Shown: positions 48,597 to 57,202 of the stretch, in pieces
How the letters are laid out: each line of letters begins with the position of its first letter
How positions within the stretch are numbered: the first letter of the stretch is position 1
NCBI RefSeq assembly: GCF_029946505.1
Contig: NZ_JARZHG010000021.1
Span: forward strand, 1-64,000
Direction: 5' to 3'
Source of the DNA: Polyangium sp. y55x31
GTDB lineage: Bacteria; Myxococcota_A; Polyangia; Polyangiales; Polyangiaceae
DNA: 64,000 nt
Position numbers and translations under genes: made by a program
Notes under the pieces: model-generated
Databases searched by the model: none
What the model saw: the letters and a program-made list of their open reading frames with translations, nothing else
Told to the model about the DNA's origin: nothing

Positions 48597-49218
48597 GCCG
48601 GCCCAGGGCGCGGCTTCGAGCGCGCCGTACGTGTTTTACGGCGACCTCAATTGCCCGTTTTGCCATGCGCAGAACGAGCGGCTCCTGGAGCTCGGCGTGG
48701 AGCGCAAGGTCGAATGGCGCGGCGTCCGCCACATGCCGCACCTCCCCATTCCCGCGAAAAATACGACCTCCGAGCGCGAAGAGCTCCAGCGCGAGGTCCT
48801 CTCCGTGCGGCAACGCGAGCCCGTCGTCAGCATCAGCATTCCGCCGGCGCGACCGAATACCGATCGGGCGACGCTGCTCGTCGCGGCCGCTCGCCGGCAC
48901 GACCCGGCCCGCGCGGAGGCCCTGAAGACGCTCCTTTATCGGGCCTTGTGGATTCACGCCCGGGACATCTCCGACTCGTGCGTGGTCGACGAGCTCCGGC
49001 GCGTCGCGGGTTTGCCCGAGCTCGTCGTCGGGGAAGCGGACAAACGGACCCTGGAGACCTGGCAAAAAGAATGGGAGCAGGGCCCGTTCGACCGGCGAAT
49101 TCCGGTCATCGTCTCGCCGCGCGGGGCGCGCCTCCTCGGGATGGGCGAGCGCGGCCGCCTCGAGGTTTTCCTACGATCCGGCATTCTCAACGCGGACGGA
49201 GCCGGCCACTGCGATTGA
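48589..49218 (+). CDS. DsbA/FrnE-like thioredoxin-fold oxidoreductase
   Basis: The 209-residue cytosolic protein begins YVFYGDLNCPFCHAQNERL, with the CPFC redox motif in a thioredoxin fold, an internal helical insertion (about 75-160) and a cis-Pro-like RIPVIV near 175. This layout is that of the DSBA-like family that includes FrnE and 2-hydroxychromene-carboxylate isomerase; the CXXC favours a redox role. It lacks a signal peptide. Overlap of its start with the L,D-transpeptidase stop suggests coupled translation, though the proteins act in different compartments. Confidence 0.75.
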   Translation: MSEPAQGAASSAPYVFYGDLNCPFCHAQNERLLELGVERKVEWRGVRHMPHLPIPAKNTTSEREELQREVLSVRQREPVVSISIPPARPNTDRATLLVAAARRHDPARAEALKTLLYRALWIHARDISDSCVVDELRRVAGLPELVVGEADKRTLETWQKEWEQGPFDRRIPVIVSPRGARLLGMGERGRLEVFLRSGILNADGAGHCD

Positions 49219-49248
49219 TCACGGCTCGCCTTCCGGGATGTCTCCGGC

Positions 49249-49254
49249 TAGGGT
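49249..49254 (+). promoter_or_regulatory. TAGGGT -10-like hexamer seven bases before the glucan phosphorylase ATG
   Basis: Transcription started from this hexamer would begin at or next to A49261, the first base of the start codon. There is no Shine-Dalgarno before the ATG and no clear -35, so a leaderless message is a possibility. Confidence 0.25.
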
Positions 49255-49260
49255 GCGCCC

Positions 49261-51837
49261 ATGTTCACGGTCCACCGGTACCAGATCTTCCCGACGATTC
49301 CGTCGGAGCTCTCGCCGCTCGTCACGATTGCGCAAAATCTCTGGTGGACGTGGACCCCGGCGGCGCGCGAGCTCTACTGGCGCGTTGACGCCGACCTCTA
49401 CGAGCGCGTCGCGCACAATCCGATCCTCCTCCTCGCGCTCGCCTCGCAGCGCCGCCTCGACGAGCTCGCGCGGGACGACGGATATCTCCGCGCCCTCTCC
49501 GCGGTCGAGCGTTCTCTGCGTGATTACCTCGACCGCTCCACCTGGTTCGACCGCAAGTACGGGAAAACCGCGGCCTCGCGCGGCACCGTGGCCTATTTCT
49601 CCATGGAATTCGGCGTCCACGAGTGTTTGCCCGTGTATTCGGGGGGGCTCGGCGTCCTCGCCGGCGATCACCTGAAAAGCGCGAGTGACCTGGGCTTACC
49701 GCTCGTCGGCGTGGGGATCGCGTTCTCGCAGGGGTATTTCCGCCAGAGCCTCGACATCGAGGGCTGGCAAAACGAGCGATATCCGCCGAACGACTGGCAC
49801 GATTTGCCCGTCTCGCCCGTGAACGACGACCAGGGCCGCCGCGTCTTCACCTCCGTCGAGCTCCCTCCCCGCGTGGGGGCGGGCCGGCGCGAGGTCAGGC
49901 TCCAGGCCTGGCGCGCCCAGGTCGGCCGCGTCCCGCTTTATTTGCTCGACGCCGACATCCCCGAAAACCCGCCGGAGGATCGCGCGCTCACGAATACCCT
50001 TTACGGCGGCGACCGCGCGCACCGCATTTGCCAGGAGGTCCTGCTCGGCGTGGGCGGCGTCCGGCTCCTCTCCGCGATCGGCCAGGAGCCACGCGTCTGC
50101 CACATGAACGAGGGCCACTCTGCGTTCCTCGCACTTGAACGGGTCCGCCAGCTCATGGCGCGCACCGGCGCGCCGTTCGTCGCGGCGGCCGAGGCTGCCG
50201 CGGCGGGCCATGTCTTCACCACGCACACGCCCGTGCCGGCCGGAAATGATGCATTCGCGCACGACCTCGCGCTCCCGTATCTGAAGGTCCTCGGCGAGGG
50301 CCTCGGGCTCGGGGCCGAGGAGGCCATGCGGCTCGGCCGCGTCGAACCCGAGCGGCCCGGCGGCGAATTCTCCATGCCGGTCCTCGCCATTCGAATGGCT
50401 GACCATTACAACGGCGTCAGCATGCTCCACGGCCGCGAAGCGCGCGCGATGTGGAGCGTCCTCTGGCCGGGCCTCCCGATCGATGAAATCCCGATCGGCT
50501 CCGTCACGAACGGCGTCCACGTCCCCACCTGGCTCGACGGCGAGCTCGCCTCGCTGTATGCGAGTTACCTCGGCCCCGATTTCCTCGAACGTGCCGCCGA
50601 ACCCGGCGTCTGGGCGAAAATCGTCGAGATCCCCGACGAGGTCCTCTGGGCCGCGCACCTCCGCCGCAAAGAGCGCCTCGTGAAGCAGATCCGCGCCCGC
50701 CTCGCCGCCCTTTCTGCGCAGAAGGGGCGCGCCGAGGATCCGGCGTGGATCGAGCGCCTCCTCGACCCGAGGGTGCTCACCATCGGGTTTGCTCGCCGCT
50801 TCGCCACGTACAAGCGCGGCACGCTCCTCCTCCGCGATGCGGCGCGCCTCGCGCGAATCCTCCACGAGCCGCATCGCCCGGTGCAGCTCGTCTTTTCCGG
50901 AAAGGCGCACCCGCAGGACTGGGGCGGCAAAGAGCTCATTCGCGACATCGTGCGCGCGGGCATGGCCGAGCCTTTTCGCGGCCGCATCGTCTTCGTCGAG
51001 GATTACGACATGGGCGTCGCGCGCGCCCTCGTCGCGGGCGTCGACGTCTGGCTCAACACCCCGCGCAGGCCGCTCGAAGCGAGCGGCACGAGCGGCATGA
51101 AGGCCGGCCTCAACGGCGTCCTCAACGCGAGCATCCTCGACGGCTGGTGGCCCGAGGGATACGCGGCCGACAATGGTTTTGCCATTGGCCGCGGCGAGGA
51201 ATACGCGGACACCGGCCACGGCGACCACGTCGAAGCCCAGGCCCTCTATCGATTGCTCGAAGAGGACATCGTCCCGCTTTATTACGAGCGTGACGCTTCC
51301 GGCCTCCCGCGAAACTGGATCGCCCGCATGAAGCGCAGCATTGCCACGATCGGCCCTGCGTTCAACACGACCCGCATGGTGCGCGAGTATGCCGAAAGGT
51401 ATTACGAGCCAGCGCTCGCGCGGCATCGCCGCATGACGGAGGACGGCCTCCTCGTGGCGCGCGCCGTCTGCGAATGGAAGGCCCGCGTGCGCGCCGCCTG
51501 GGGCTGCGTACGTGTCGAATCCGTGGCGCAGCTCGGCCCCTCGCGCCTCCCGAGCGGCGAACCTTTGCGCGTCGCGGCGGAGATCCACCTCGGCGTCCTC
51601 GCGCCGGGCGACGTCGTCGTCGAGCTTTATTATGGCCGTCCGGGCCCGAACGGCGCGCTCCGCGGCGCGGAGGCCGCTCCGATGCGCCTCGCGGCGGATC
51701 TCGGCGGCGGACGCCATCGCTTCGAGGGCGAAATCCCCACCCACGAGAGCGGTGAGCACGCTTTCGGCGTCCGCGTCATCCCGGCGCACGAGTCCTTGCC
51801 GGATCGTTACGCGGCGCGCCTCGTCCGCTGGCATTAG
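49261..51837 (+). CDS. glgP: Alpha-glucan (glycogen) phosphorylase, DUF3417-containing type
   Basis: The 858-residue GT35 enzyme releases glucose-1-phosphate from glycogen or maltodextrin using pyridoxal phosphate. An N-terminal DUF3417 domain (PTIPSELSPLVTIAQNLWWTWTPAARELYW) marks the prokaryotic 'more distant' class (TIGR02094). YFSMEFGVHECLPVYSGGLGVLAGDHLKSA, HMNEGHSAF and FARRFATYKRGTLL are conserved, and the cofactor Lys614 lies in SGTSGMKAGLNG. A beta-sandwich-like C-terminal extension (about 740-858) is extra. It stands alone on the strand, followed by the exporter gene; 6-phosphogluconate dehydrogenase lies 8 kb away. Confidence 0.92.
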   Translation: MFTVHRYQIFPTIPSELSPLVTIAQNLWWTWTPAARELYWRVDADLYERVAHNPILLLALASQRRLDELARDDGYLRALSAVERSLRDYLDRSTWFDRKYGKTAASRGTVAYFSMEFGVHECLPVYSGGLGVLAGDHLKSASDLGLPLVGVGIAFSQGYFRQSLDIEGWQNERYPPNDWHDLPVSPVNDDQGRRVFTSVELPPRVGAGRREVRLQAWRAQVGRVPLYLLDADIPENPPEDRALTNTLYGGDRAHRICQEVLLGVGGVRLLSAIGQEPRVCHMNEGHSAFLALERVRQLMARTGAPFVAAAEAAAAGHVFTTHTPVPAGNDAFAHDLALPYLKVLGEGLGLGAEEAMRLGRVEPERPGGEFSMPVLAIRMADHYNGVSMLHGREARAMWSVLWPGLPIDEIPIGSVTNGVHVPTWLDGELASLYASYLGPDFLERAAEPGVWAKIVEIPDEVLWAAHLRRKERLVKQIRARLAALSAQKGRAEDPAWIERLLDPRVLTIGFARRFATYKRGTLLLRDAARLARILHEPHRPVQLVFSGKAHPQDWGGKELIRDIVRAGMAEPFRGRIVFVEDYDMGVARALVAGVDVWLNTPRRPLEASGTSGMKAGLNGVLNASILDGWWPEGYAADNGFAIGRGEEYADTGHGDHVEAQALYRLLEEDIVPLYYERDASGLPRNWIARMKRSIATIGPAFNTTRMVREYAERYYEPALARHRRMTEDGLLVARAVCEWKARVRAAWGCVRVESVAQLGPSRLPSGEPLRVAAEIHLGVLAPGDVVVELYYGRPGPNGALRGAEAAPMRLAADLGGGRHRFEGEIPTHESGEHAFGVRVIPAHESLPDRYAARLVRWH

Positions 51838-51916
51838 ACATTTTCGCGTGACACGAGCCTGGCTTTCTGGCATGGATGGGACGCCCCCCACGCCCCTCCC
51901 GATGCCAGATACAGCC

Positions 51917-53176
51917 ATGTCCACCGCCGAAGCGGCCTCGCGCGAGAAGGTGCGCGACCGCGTCCTGTTCGTCGTCGTCGTGACCGTGTTCCTCGACCTC
52001 GTCGGGTTCGGGATCACGATTCCGCTGCTCCCGTTTTACGTGAAGCCGATGGTGTCCGAGGAGTGGTCGGGCACCGTCACGGGAATGCTGATCAGCAGTT
52101 ATTCGCTGGCGCAGGCGCTGGCGACGCCGTACCTCGGGCGTTTGTCCGATCGGTTCGGCCGGCGCGCGGTCATCGTGCTCAGCCTGCTCGGCAATGCGGC
52201 GAGCATGGTGCTCTTCGCGGCGGCGGTGCACTTCCAGGTGCTCTGGTGTCTATTCGTGTCGCGTGTGCTCGCGGGGGCGACGGCGGGCAACCTGGCCGCG
52301 TGTCAGGCGGCGATCGCGGACGTGACGGACAAGAAGGATCGCGCGGCGGCCATGGGCCGTCTCGGGGCGGGGATCGGGCTCGGGATGATCATGGGGCCTG
52401 TGATCGGCAGCATGACGGCCGAGATCGCGTCCTGGGCGCCGCCGATCGCGGCGGCCGTGATGGCCTTCGCGGACCTGATCCTCGCCGCGGCGCTCATGCC
52501 GGAGACGCGGCCCGTGCGCGAGCCCGAGCGCGGCGGGCACGACGCTTATCGTGGCCCCACGCGGGACGAGCCCCGGAAGGAAGCGACCTTCACGGAGATC
52601 GTCGCCGACAAACGCGTCGTGACGATCCTGCAGATGTATTTCTTGACGTTCATGGCCATGACGGTCCTGAACGTCGCGTTCCCGCTCCTCTCGCACGATC
52701 GTTTCGGGTGGACCGGCAAGCAGGTCGGTTACATGTTCGCGATCTTCGGCGTATCCGGGGTCATCATCCAGGGGTTTTTGATCAAGCGCCTCTCGGCGCG
52801 CTTCAGCGAGCTCACGCTCGTCGAGTGTGCGGCCGCGTTCATGCTTGCGGGCTTGCTCTTCGCGGCATTCTCGACGCATTCGTGGATGATGGTCCTCGCG
52901 AACGTCCTCGTCGGCGTGGGCGTGGCCATCAACAACCCGTCCATTTCGTCGCTGGCGTCGAAGTTCGCCCGGGAGGACCAGCGGGGCACGGTGCTCGGGT
53001 ATGCGCAATCGACCGGGAGCTGGGCGCGGACGATCTGGCCCGTGACGTGGGGCTTCATGTACAACCGCGTGGCGCCGATTGCTCCGTTCCTCGGCGCCGC
53101 GGCCGGGGCGGCGATGTTGCTCGGGGTCGCGTTGATGCTCCACAAGCAGGCGACGCTGGCTTCCGAGCAGGGGTAG
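51917..53176 (+). CDS. Major facilitator superfamily drug exporter, TetA-like
   Basis: About 419 residues from ATG 51917; ATGs at 51872 and 51902 are alternatives and none has a good ribosome site. Twelve hydrophobic segments, VVVVTVFLDLVGFGITIPLLPFY in helix 1, the loop 2-3 motif GRLSDRFGRR, and RVLAGATAGNLAACQAAIADVTD are those of the DHA1/TetA group of proton antiporters. The substrate cannot be told from sequence. It is in the inner membrane and probably monocistronic. Confidence 0.85.
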   Translation: MSTAEAASREKVRDRVLFVVVVTVFLDLVGFGITIPLLPFYVKPMVSEEWSGTVTGMLISSYSLAQALATPYLGRLSDRFGRRAVIVLSLLGNAASMVLFAAAVHFQVLWCLFVSRVLAGATAGNLAACQAAIADVTDKKDRAAAMGRLGAGIGLGMIMGPVIGSMTAEIASWAPPIAAAVMAFADLILAAALMPETRPVREPERGGHDAYRGPTRDEPRKEATFTEIVADKRVVTILQMYFLTFMAMTVLNVAFPLLSHDRFGWTGKQVGYMFAIFGVSGVIIQGFLIKRLSARFSELTLVECAAAFMLAGLLFAAFSTHSWMMVLANVLVGVGVAINNPSISSLASKFAREDQRGTVLGYAQSTGSWARTIWPVTWGFMYNRVAPIAPFLGAAAGAAMLLGVALMLHKQATLASEQG

Positions 53177-53217
53177 GGGAGCCAGGCTTTGCGAGCGGCA
53201 GGCCGCCGCGTACGAAG

Positions 53218-54132
53218 CTAAAATCCGTTCAGCTCGTCCACCACCTGGAACAGCGCGCCGAGATCATAAAAATCCACGGCGACGAAGTTCGGAATCTGCC
53301 CGCCCTCCGTCTGGCATTGTTTCGCCCGCGGCGACAGCACCTCGTACGCGTTCGCCGTCTCGCCCCGCTCGGGCGTCGGGATCGGCCCGATCCAGTGGTT
53401 CAACAGAAACAGGTCGTTCCCTTGTGTCCCCCGGTTCGGCGCGCAGTTGAAATCCTCAACGCTCTCGAACGAATACGGCGTGTCCCAGGCGATGTCCCAG
53501 AAGTGATGATACCACGCGGGCGGCGGCCCCTCGTCCTCGGCGCCCACGATGAGCTGCTTTCCATCGAGCAAGAGCTCCCGCAGCGTCGGCCAGGGGCTCC
53601 CGGCCTCGTGCGCATACGTGCGACCTGCGAGCCCGGCTTTCTCGAATGCGCCCGCCGTCTCCTCGGGCGTGATGCCGTCCTGGATGATGAGCGTCACCAC
53701 CTCGTGCGGGTGTGCGTCGAGAAAGACGCGCATCTCGACGAGCGCGTCCACGAAGAGCGTATGTCCGAGCTCGCAGATCGAGTGGCACAGATGGAGATCG
53801 TCGTTCCAGCGGTGCGTATCGATCAGCATCGCGCGGATGCCGTCTTCGAGCTGGCGTTTCATGCCGAAGTTCTGGTTCGGCGCGGCCCAGCCGAGCTCGA
53901 ACGAGGACATGGCATTGTGCGTCGCGGGGAACGCGACCGTATCGAAGGGCTTGTCGCAGAGCTCTGCGCGGCCGTTGCATTCGGAGGGCGGCGGGGGCTT
54001 TCCGGGCTCCGGGTCCGGATTCGCCGGGTCCCCGGAGCCGCAGGCGAAAAGCCCGAAGGAAGCGGTCCAAAGCAAAGCGTGAAGCGAAAAGCGTGTCCCG
54101 TGCACGCCCTCGAGCGTACACGGGAACGTCAC
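53218..54132 (-). CDS. PI-PLC-like phosphodiesterase lipoprotein
   Basis: About 304 residues from GTG 54132, or 295 from GTG 54105, which starts closer to the signal. A lipobox FGLFACG is followed by a Pro-rich linker and a TIM-barrel phosphodiesterase of the phosphatidylinositol-specific phospholipase C X-box type: PATHNAMSS (first catalytic His), DGIRAMLIDTHRW (metal and substrate site), LCHSICELG (second His). The usual bacterial domain is near 300 residues, so it is complete. It may cleave glycerophospho- or inositol lipids at the surface. It is convergent with the MFS gene. Confidence 0.8.
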   Translation of the reverse strand: MTFPCTLEGVHGTRFSLHALLWTASFGLFACGSGDPANPDPEPGKPPPPSECNGRAELCDKPFDTVAFPATHNAMSSFELGWAAPNQNFGMKRQLEDGIRAMLIDTHRWNDDLHLCHSICELGHTLFVDALVEMRVFLDAHPHEVVTLIIQDGITPEETAGAFEKAGLAGRTYAHEAGSPWPTLRELLLDGKQLIVGAEDEGPPPAWYHHFWDIAWDTPYSFESVEDFNCAPNRGTQGNDLFLLNHWIGPIPTPERGETANAYEVLSPRAKQCQTEGGQIPNFVAVDFYDLGALFQVVDELNGF

Positions 54133-54146
54133 CTACGAGAAGCGCG

Positions 54147-54488
54147 TCAGCGCGCCTTCTTGATGCCGAGATCCACCTGGAGCTGCCGGCGGATCTTCTT
54201 GACGTCGGCGTTCGAGAGCTGCCGCAAGAGCTCCGCCACGTGGGCGCGCTCGTCCTCGGCCGGGAACGTCAGGATGTAGAGCGGCGGCACTTCGAAGCCT
54301 GCCGCGAGGCGCTCGATCGTCTGGATCGTGATGGCGGCGAGCCCGTGCTCGACGCTCGAAAGGTGACCTTTCGACAGCGCGCTCGCGTCCGCGAGGGCCG
54401 CGAGGGACATGTTTCGCTCGAGGCGCAGCTCACGGATACGGGCGCCCACCTGCATCGCAAACGGATCGGGAACGGATCGTCGGGGCAT
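54147..54488 (-). CDS. XRE-family HTH regulator, copy A
   Basis: The 113-residue protein (ATG 54488) has a lambda-repressor-like helix-turn-helix at about 14-68: ARIRELRLERNMSLAALADASALSKGHLSSVEHGLAAITIQTIERLA. A 45-residue helical tail (EDERAHVAELLRQLSNADVKKIRRQL) could dimerise. The neighbouring upstream gene encodes a close paralogue, roughly two thirds identical by eye. Palindromes GGACG-N5-CGTCC lie between the two genes. A 7-bp hairpin (54504-54525) occupies the leader. Confidence 0.85.
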   Translation of the reverse strand: MPRRSVPDPFAMQVGARIRELRLERNMSLAALADASALSKGHLSSVEHGLAAITIQTIERLAAGFEVPPLYILTFPAEDERAHVAELLRQLSNADVKKIRRQLQVDLGIKKAR

Positions 54489-54503
54489 GGTCCTCGTCTT
54501 TCT

Positions 54504-54525
54504 CGGGCCGAAAAAGCGCGGCCCG
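54504..54525 (-). promoter_or_regulatory. Leader hairpin of XRE gene A
   Basis: CGGGCCG (54504-54510) and CGGCCCG (54519-54525) form a 7-bp stem around an eight-base A-rich loop, ending 16 bases before the start codon. Confidence 0.4.
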
Positions 54526-54655
54526 ACCGGCGAAACACGCCGGCAAGTCACAAGTTCGTCGAAATGGTATCCCCCGCGTGAATCGGCCGGATCACACGGG
54601 CCAGCCATCATGCACGTCCTCGGACGCACGGAGTACCGAAAAATGGTCCTCGATC

Positions 54656-54670
54656 GGACGTTTTTCGTCC
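54656..54670. promoter_or_regulatory. GGACG-N5-CGTCC palindrome, site 1
   Basis: GGACG (54656-54660), a TTTTT spacer and CGTCC (54666-54670). It shares arms and spacer length with site 2, whose centre is 58 bases away, and lies in the gap before XRE gene A. A CGTCC-TC-GGACG everted copy is at 54615-54626. Confidence 0.5.
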
Positions 54671-54711
54671 CACCGCGCCCGGCGCGCCATGACGCGGCGC
54701 GCGGGGCGCGG

Positions 54712-54730
54712 TAGGACGAATTTCGTCCTA
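54712..54730. promoter_or_regulatory. Perfect 19-base palindrome with GGACG-N5-CGTCC core, site 2
   Basis: TAGGACGAA (54712-54720) and TTCGTCCTA (54722-54730) are exact reverse complements around one T. The right end overlaps the stop codon of XRE gene B. Either an operator for the XRE pair or a short terminator stem is possible; the repetition at 54656 favours an operator. Confidence 0.5.
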
Positions 54731-55072
54731 GCTCCGCTTGACGCGCACGCCGGTCTCCTCCTGGATCCGGCGGCGGATCTTGCGCACGTCGGCGTTCGAC
54801 ATCTCGCGGAGCAGCTCCGCCGTCTTCGCGCGCTCGTCGTCGGCCGCGAACGTGAGCAGGTAGAGCGGGGGCACGCCGAAGCCGAACGCGAGGCGCTCGA
54901 TCGTCTGGATCGTGATGGCCGCGAGCCCGTGCTCGACGCTCGAGAGATGGCCCTTCGACAGATAACAGGCGTCGGCGAGCTTTCCGAGCGAAAGTCCGCG
55001 CTCCTTGCGCAGCTCGCGGATACGGGTGCCCACCTTGAGTGCAAACGGCTCGGGAACGGTTCGTCGCGGCAT
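54728..55072 (-). CDS. XRE-family HTH regulator, copy B
   Basis: The 114-residue paralogue of copy A starts at ATG 55072. HTH residues GTRIRELRKERGLSLGKLADACYLSKGHLSSVEHGLAAITIQTIERLA are nearly those of copy A, with the recognition region SKGHLSSVEHG identical, so both should bind the same site. The C-terminal tail (DERAKTAELLREMSNADVRKIRRRI) has drifted more. The 289-base upstream gap (55073-55361) has two more half-matching sites, GGACGAACTCGTCA near 55260 and GGACATTGTTCGTCA at 55294, and no other gene. Confidence 0.85.
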   Translation of the reverse strand: MPRRTVPEPFALKVGTRIRELRKERGLSLGKLADACYLSKGHLSSVEHGLAAITIQTIERLAFGFGVPPLYLLTFAADDERAKTAELLREMSNADVRKIRRRIQEETGVRVKRS

Positions 55073-55361
55073 GATGATGTGGTTCTCGGGCGATCCGGAA
55101 AAAGGATCCCCGACCGGCCCTCCTGTGCCGGGATCTGTACGGGTTTCGCGAGGACGTTTCGCCGCCCTCGATGCGTGAGACTCGATCGCGAGATCGGGCG
55201 CGCCGGCGACTCGTCCGCGCCGCGCCGAACCCATCGAACGCGTCCATCTTGCATCCATTGGACGAACTCGTCACGCGCGAATTGTAGGTGGTAGGACATT
55301 GTTCGTCAGGGGATCGGCCCTCCTTCCATCACCACGCGCGAGCGTGTATCTTCGTTCCGTC

Positions 55362-55784
55362 GTGGCGAACCAGCATGCCGGTTTCGAGAGGATGGGGGCG
55401 CACTGGTCCAGGCGCGAAGGCGCGATCCTCGTCGTGCGCTGGAGCGGCGAGGTCACGCTCGACGACATGAAAGCCTTCTACGAGCGCATCGACGAGATGG
55501 GCCGCGACGAGCCGGCCGTCTATTGCCTCTTCGACAGCGCGCACTCGCTCTCCGTCACCCGCGAAGCGCGCGTCTGGGCCGTCTGCGAGGCCAAGGGCGC
55601 CAAGGCGATCCGCGGCATCGCCGTGGTAGGCGCGACCTTCCCCGTACGCGTCCTCGGGACGATGCTGAACCGCGCCACGGACGCGCTCCTTCGCCACGGC
55701 GTGCCGCTCGCGTTCTTCGATACCGCCGAGGAAGGCCGCGCCTACCTCGAAGCCGAGCGAAAGAAATCCGCGGCCCTCCGCTGA
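55362..55784 (+). CDS. SpoIIAA-like (STAS/SEC14-type) protein
   Basis: About 140 residues from GTG 55362; an ATG at 55392 is an alternative. The domain reads EGAILVVRWSGEVTLDDMKAFYERIDEM, then AVYCLFDSAHSLSVTREARVWAVCEAKGAKAIRGIAVVGATFPVRVL and a final helix with GVPLAFFDTAEEGRAYLE. This is the SpoIIAA-like fold, common and uncharacterised in myxobacteria. It is possibly a ligand-binding or partner-binding module. It is divergent from XRE copy B, hence a candidate target of those regulators. Confidence 0.65.
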   Translation: MANQHAGFERMGAHWSRREGAILVVRWSGEVTLDDMKAFYERIDEMGRDEPAVYCLFDSAHSLSVTREARVWAVCEAKGAKAIRGIAVVGATFPVRVLGTMLNRATDALLRHGVPLAFFDTAEEGRAYLEAERKKSAALR

Positions 55785-55936
55785 TTTCATTTTCTCCCGC
55801 ATTCGTGTCCGGCCCGGCCCGTCTCCCTGGCAGTTGACGATCGGGGGGGCTCGACCGGAGGTTTCCCGTGAGGGCGGCGTAGCGGCCCGGAGGCTCGTGA
55901 TGCTTCCGGTCTGGCCTCGCGCCCCGGGAGGCCATC

Positions 55937-57202
55937 GTGGGGGAGCCGAGCGGCGTGCCGCCGCGCGGAGGGGATACGTCCGCGCCGAGGCCGGAGGGCA
56001 CCATTCGAATCGAATCGATCCGGGTCGACTCCGATCACGGAACGCTCCGCGGCTGCGACGAGCCGAGCGGCTGGCGTTTCTCCGATCATGCCTGCCCCGA
56101 GCCCGAATGGACGCCCACGTCCCGCGTCCCGGTCAGCCATACCCTCGGCGAAAAGGTCCGCCTCGAGCTCACCTTCGACGCTGGCGCGGCGCTGCCGGGC
56201 CCCGTCACCCTGAACGGCGAAGGCCCGGAAGGGATCCAATTTCGACAAACCCTTCCGATCTCTCCCGGGACGTCCTCGATCACCCTCGTCTCCGAGAATC
56301 CGCTCGCGCGAAAGCTCGACGATCTCTCGTTCGACGTGCGCTGGTCCGCGTCCGAGGCCGCGCTCGTCGCGCCCGCCGTCACCTCCATTCCCATGTTCGT
56401 CACGATGGGGCCGCCGCGATCCACGCCCACGGCGCCCTACGAGGAGGACGGAGCGACGCCGCGGCGCGTGGCGAAGGCCGTGGAATGGGCGAAGCAGGCG
56501 AACAGCCTGGATCCACACGCCATCGTCGAGAGCTTCTTGCGCCGATTCCCGTATTACGCCCTCCTCCCGAGCCCCGACGTGCCCGCGGAGTACGACCACC
56601 CGCGTTATTTCAACGACGTCGGCGGCGCCTGGCCGATGGTCGACTACGTCGCCGCCTCCGGCGAGTGCCAGGCCATCGTGCGCCTCGTGCGTGGCATGCT
56701 CGCGCAGATCGGCGCGCCGGGCGAGGCGCGGATACTCGTCGTCTGGGCCGATCCGGACCAGGGCAACGGCGAAAAGCCCCTCGTCGCCGACTGGGAGGAG
56801 GACCCCCGCGCGGGTTTGTCGAAGACGATACAGGTCGGCGACAAGCGCCTCTCCGCCGCGCTCGTGGACGGTCCCGTGGTGGAAGGAAATACCTACCCGC
56901 CCTCGCATACCCGCCTGCCCGACGGCAAGGTGAGCCCAGGCTTGAACCGGTACGAGGCGTGCCTCGAATTCTCGTACGGCGGCATCACCCGTTATTATTG
57001 CGGCGGCGTCGGCGTCCTCTCGTCCAGGCACGACATCCTCAAGGTCTTCTGGGGCCTCGTCTGGGTGGAGTTTCTCGAGGACGAGGGGTATCGGGTCGAG
57101 AAGATCGTGCAGCGATATCGAAGCGGTGAAGCGCAGCCCCGTGAAACCGTGGGCGACCGCATCCGCTCGTTTTTCCGTCGTTTCGCGAGGCGACTCCAAT
57201 GA
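55937..57202 (+). CDS. Transglutaminase/papain-like protein, candidate effector
   Basis: The 421-residue product starts at GTG 55937 with GGGAGG six bases before it. The N-terminal part (about 20-160) is a beta-rich domain (VRLELTFDAG, LTLVSENPLARKLDDLSFDVRWSAS). Residues about 185-400 include FPYYALLPSPDVPAEYDHPRYFNDVGGAWPMVDYV followed by ASGECQAIVRLVRGMLAQIGAPGEARILVVW, with Cys244 in the position of a transglutaminase-fold cysteine. Downstream candidates for the His and Asp are HTRLPDGK and the ADPDQ region. No signal peptide is present. It overlaps the next gene by ATGA. An export-apparatus effector is my inference. Confidence 0.6.
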   Translation: MGEPSGVPPRGGDTSAPRPEGTIRIESIRVDSDHGTLRGCDEPSGWRFSDHACPEPEWTPTSRVPVSHTLGEKVRLELTFDAGAALPGPVTLNGEGPEGIQFRQTLPISPGTSSITLVSENPLARKLDDLSFDVRWSASEAALVAPAVTSIPMFVTMGPPRSTPTAPYEEDGATPRRVAKAVEWAKQANSLDPHAIVESFLRRFPYYALLPSPDVPAEYDHPRYFNDVGGAWPMVDYVAASGECQAIVRLVRGMLAQIGAPGEARILVVWADPDQGNGEKPLVADWEEDPRAGLSKTIQVGDKRLSAALVDGPVVEGNTYPPSHTRLPDGKVSPGLNRYEACLEFSYGGITRYYCGGVGVLSSRHDILKVFWGLVWVEFLEDEGYRVEKIVQRYRSGEAQPRETVGDRIRSFFRRFARRLQ

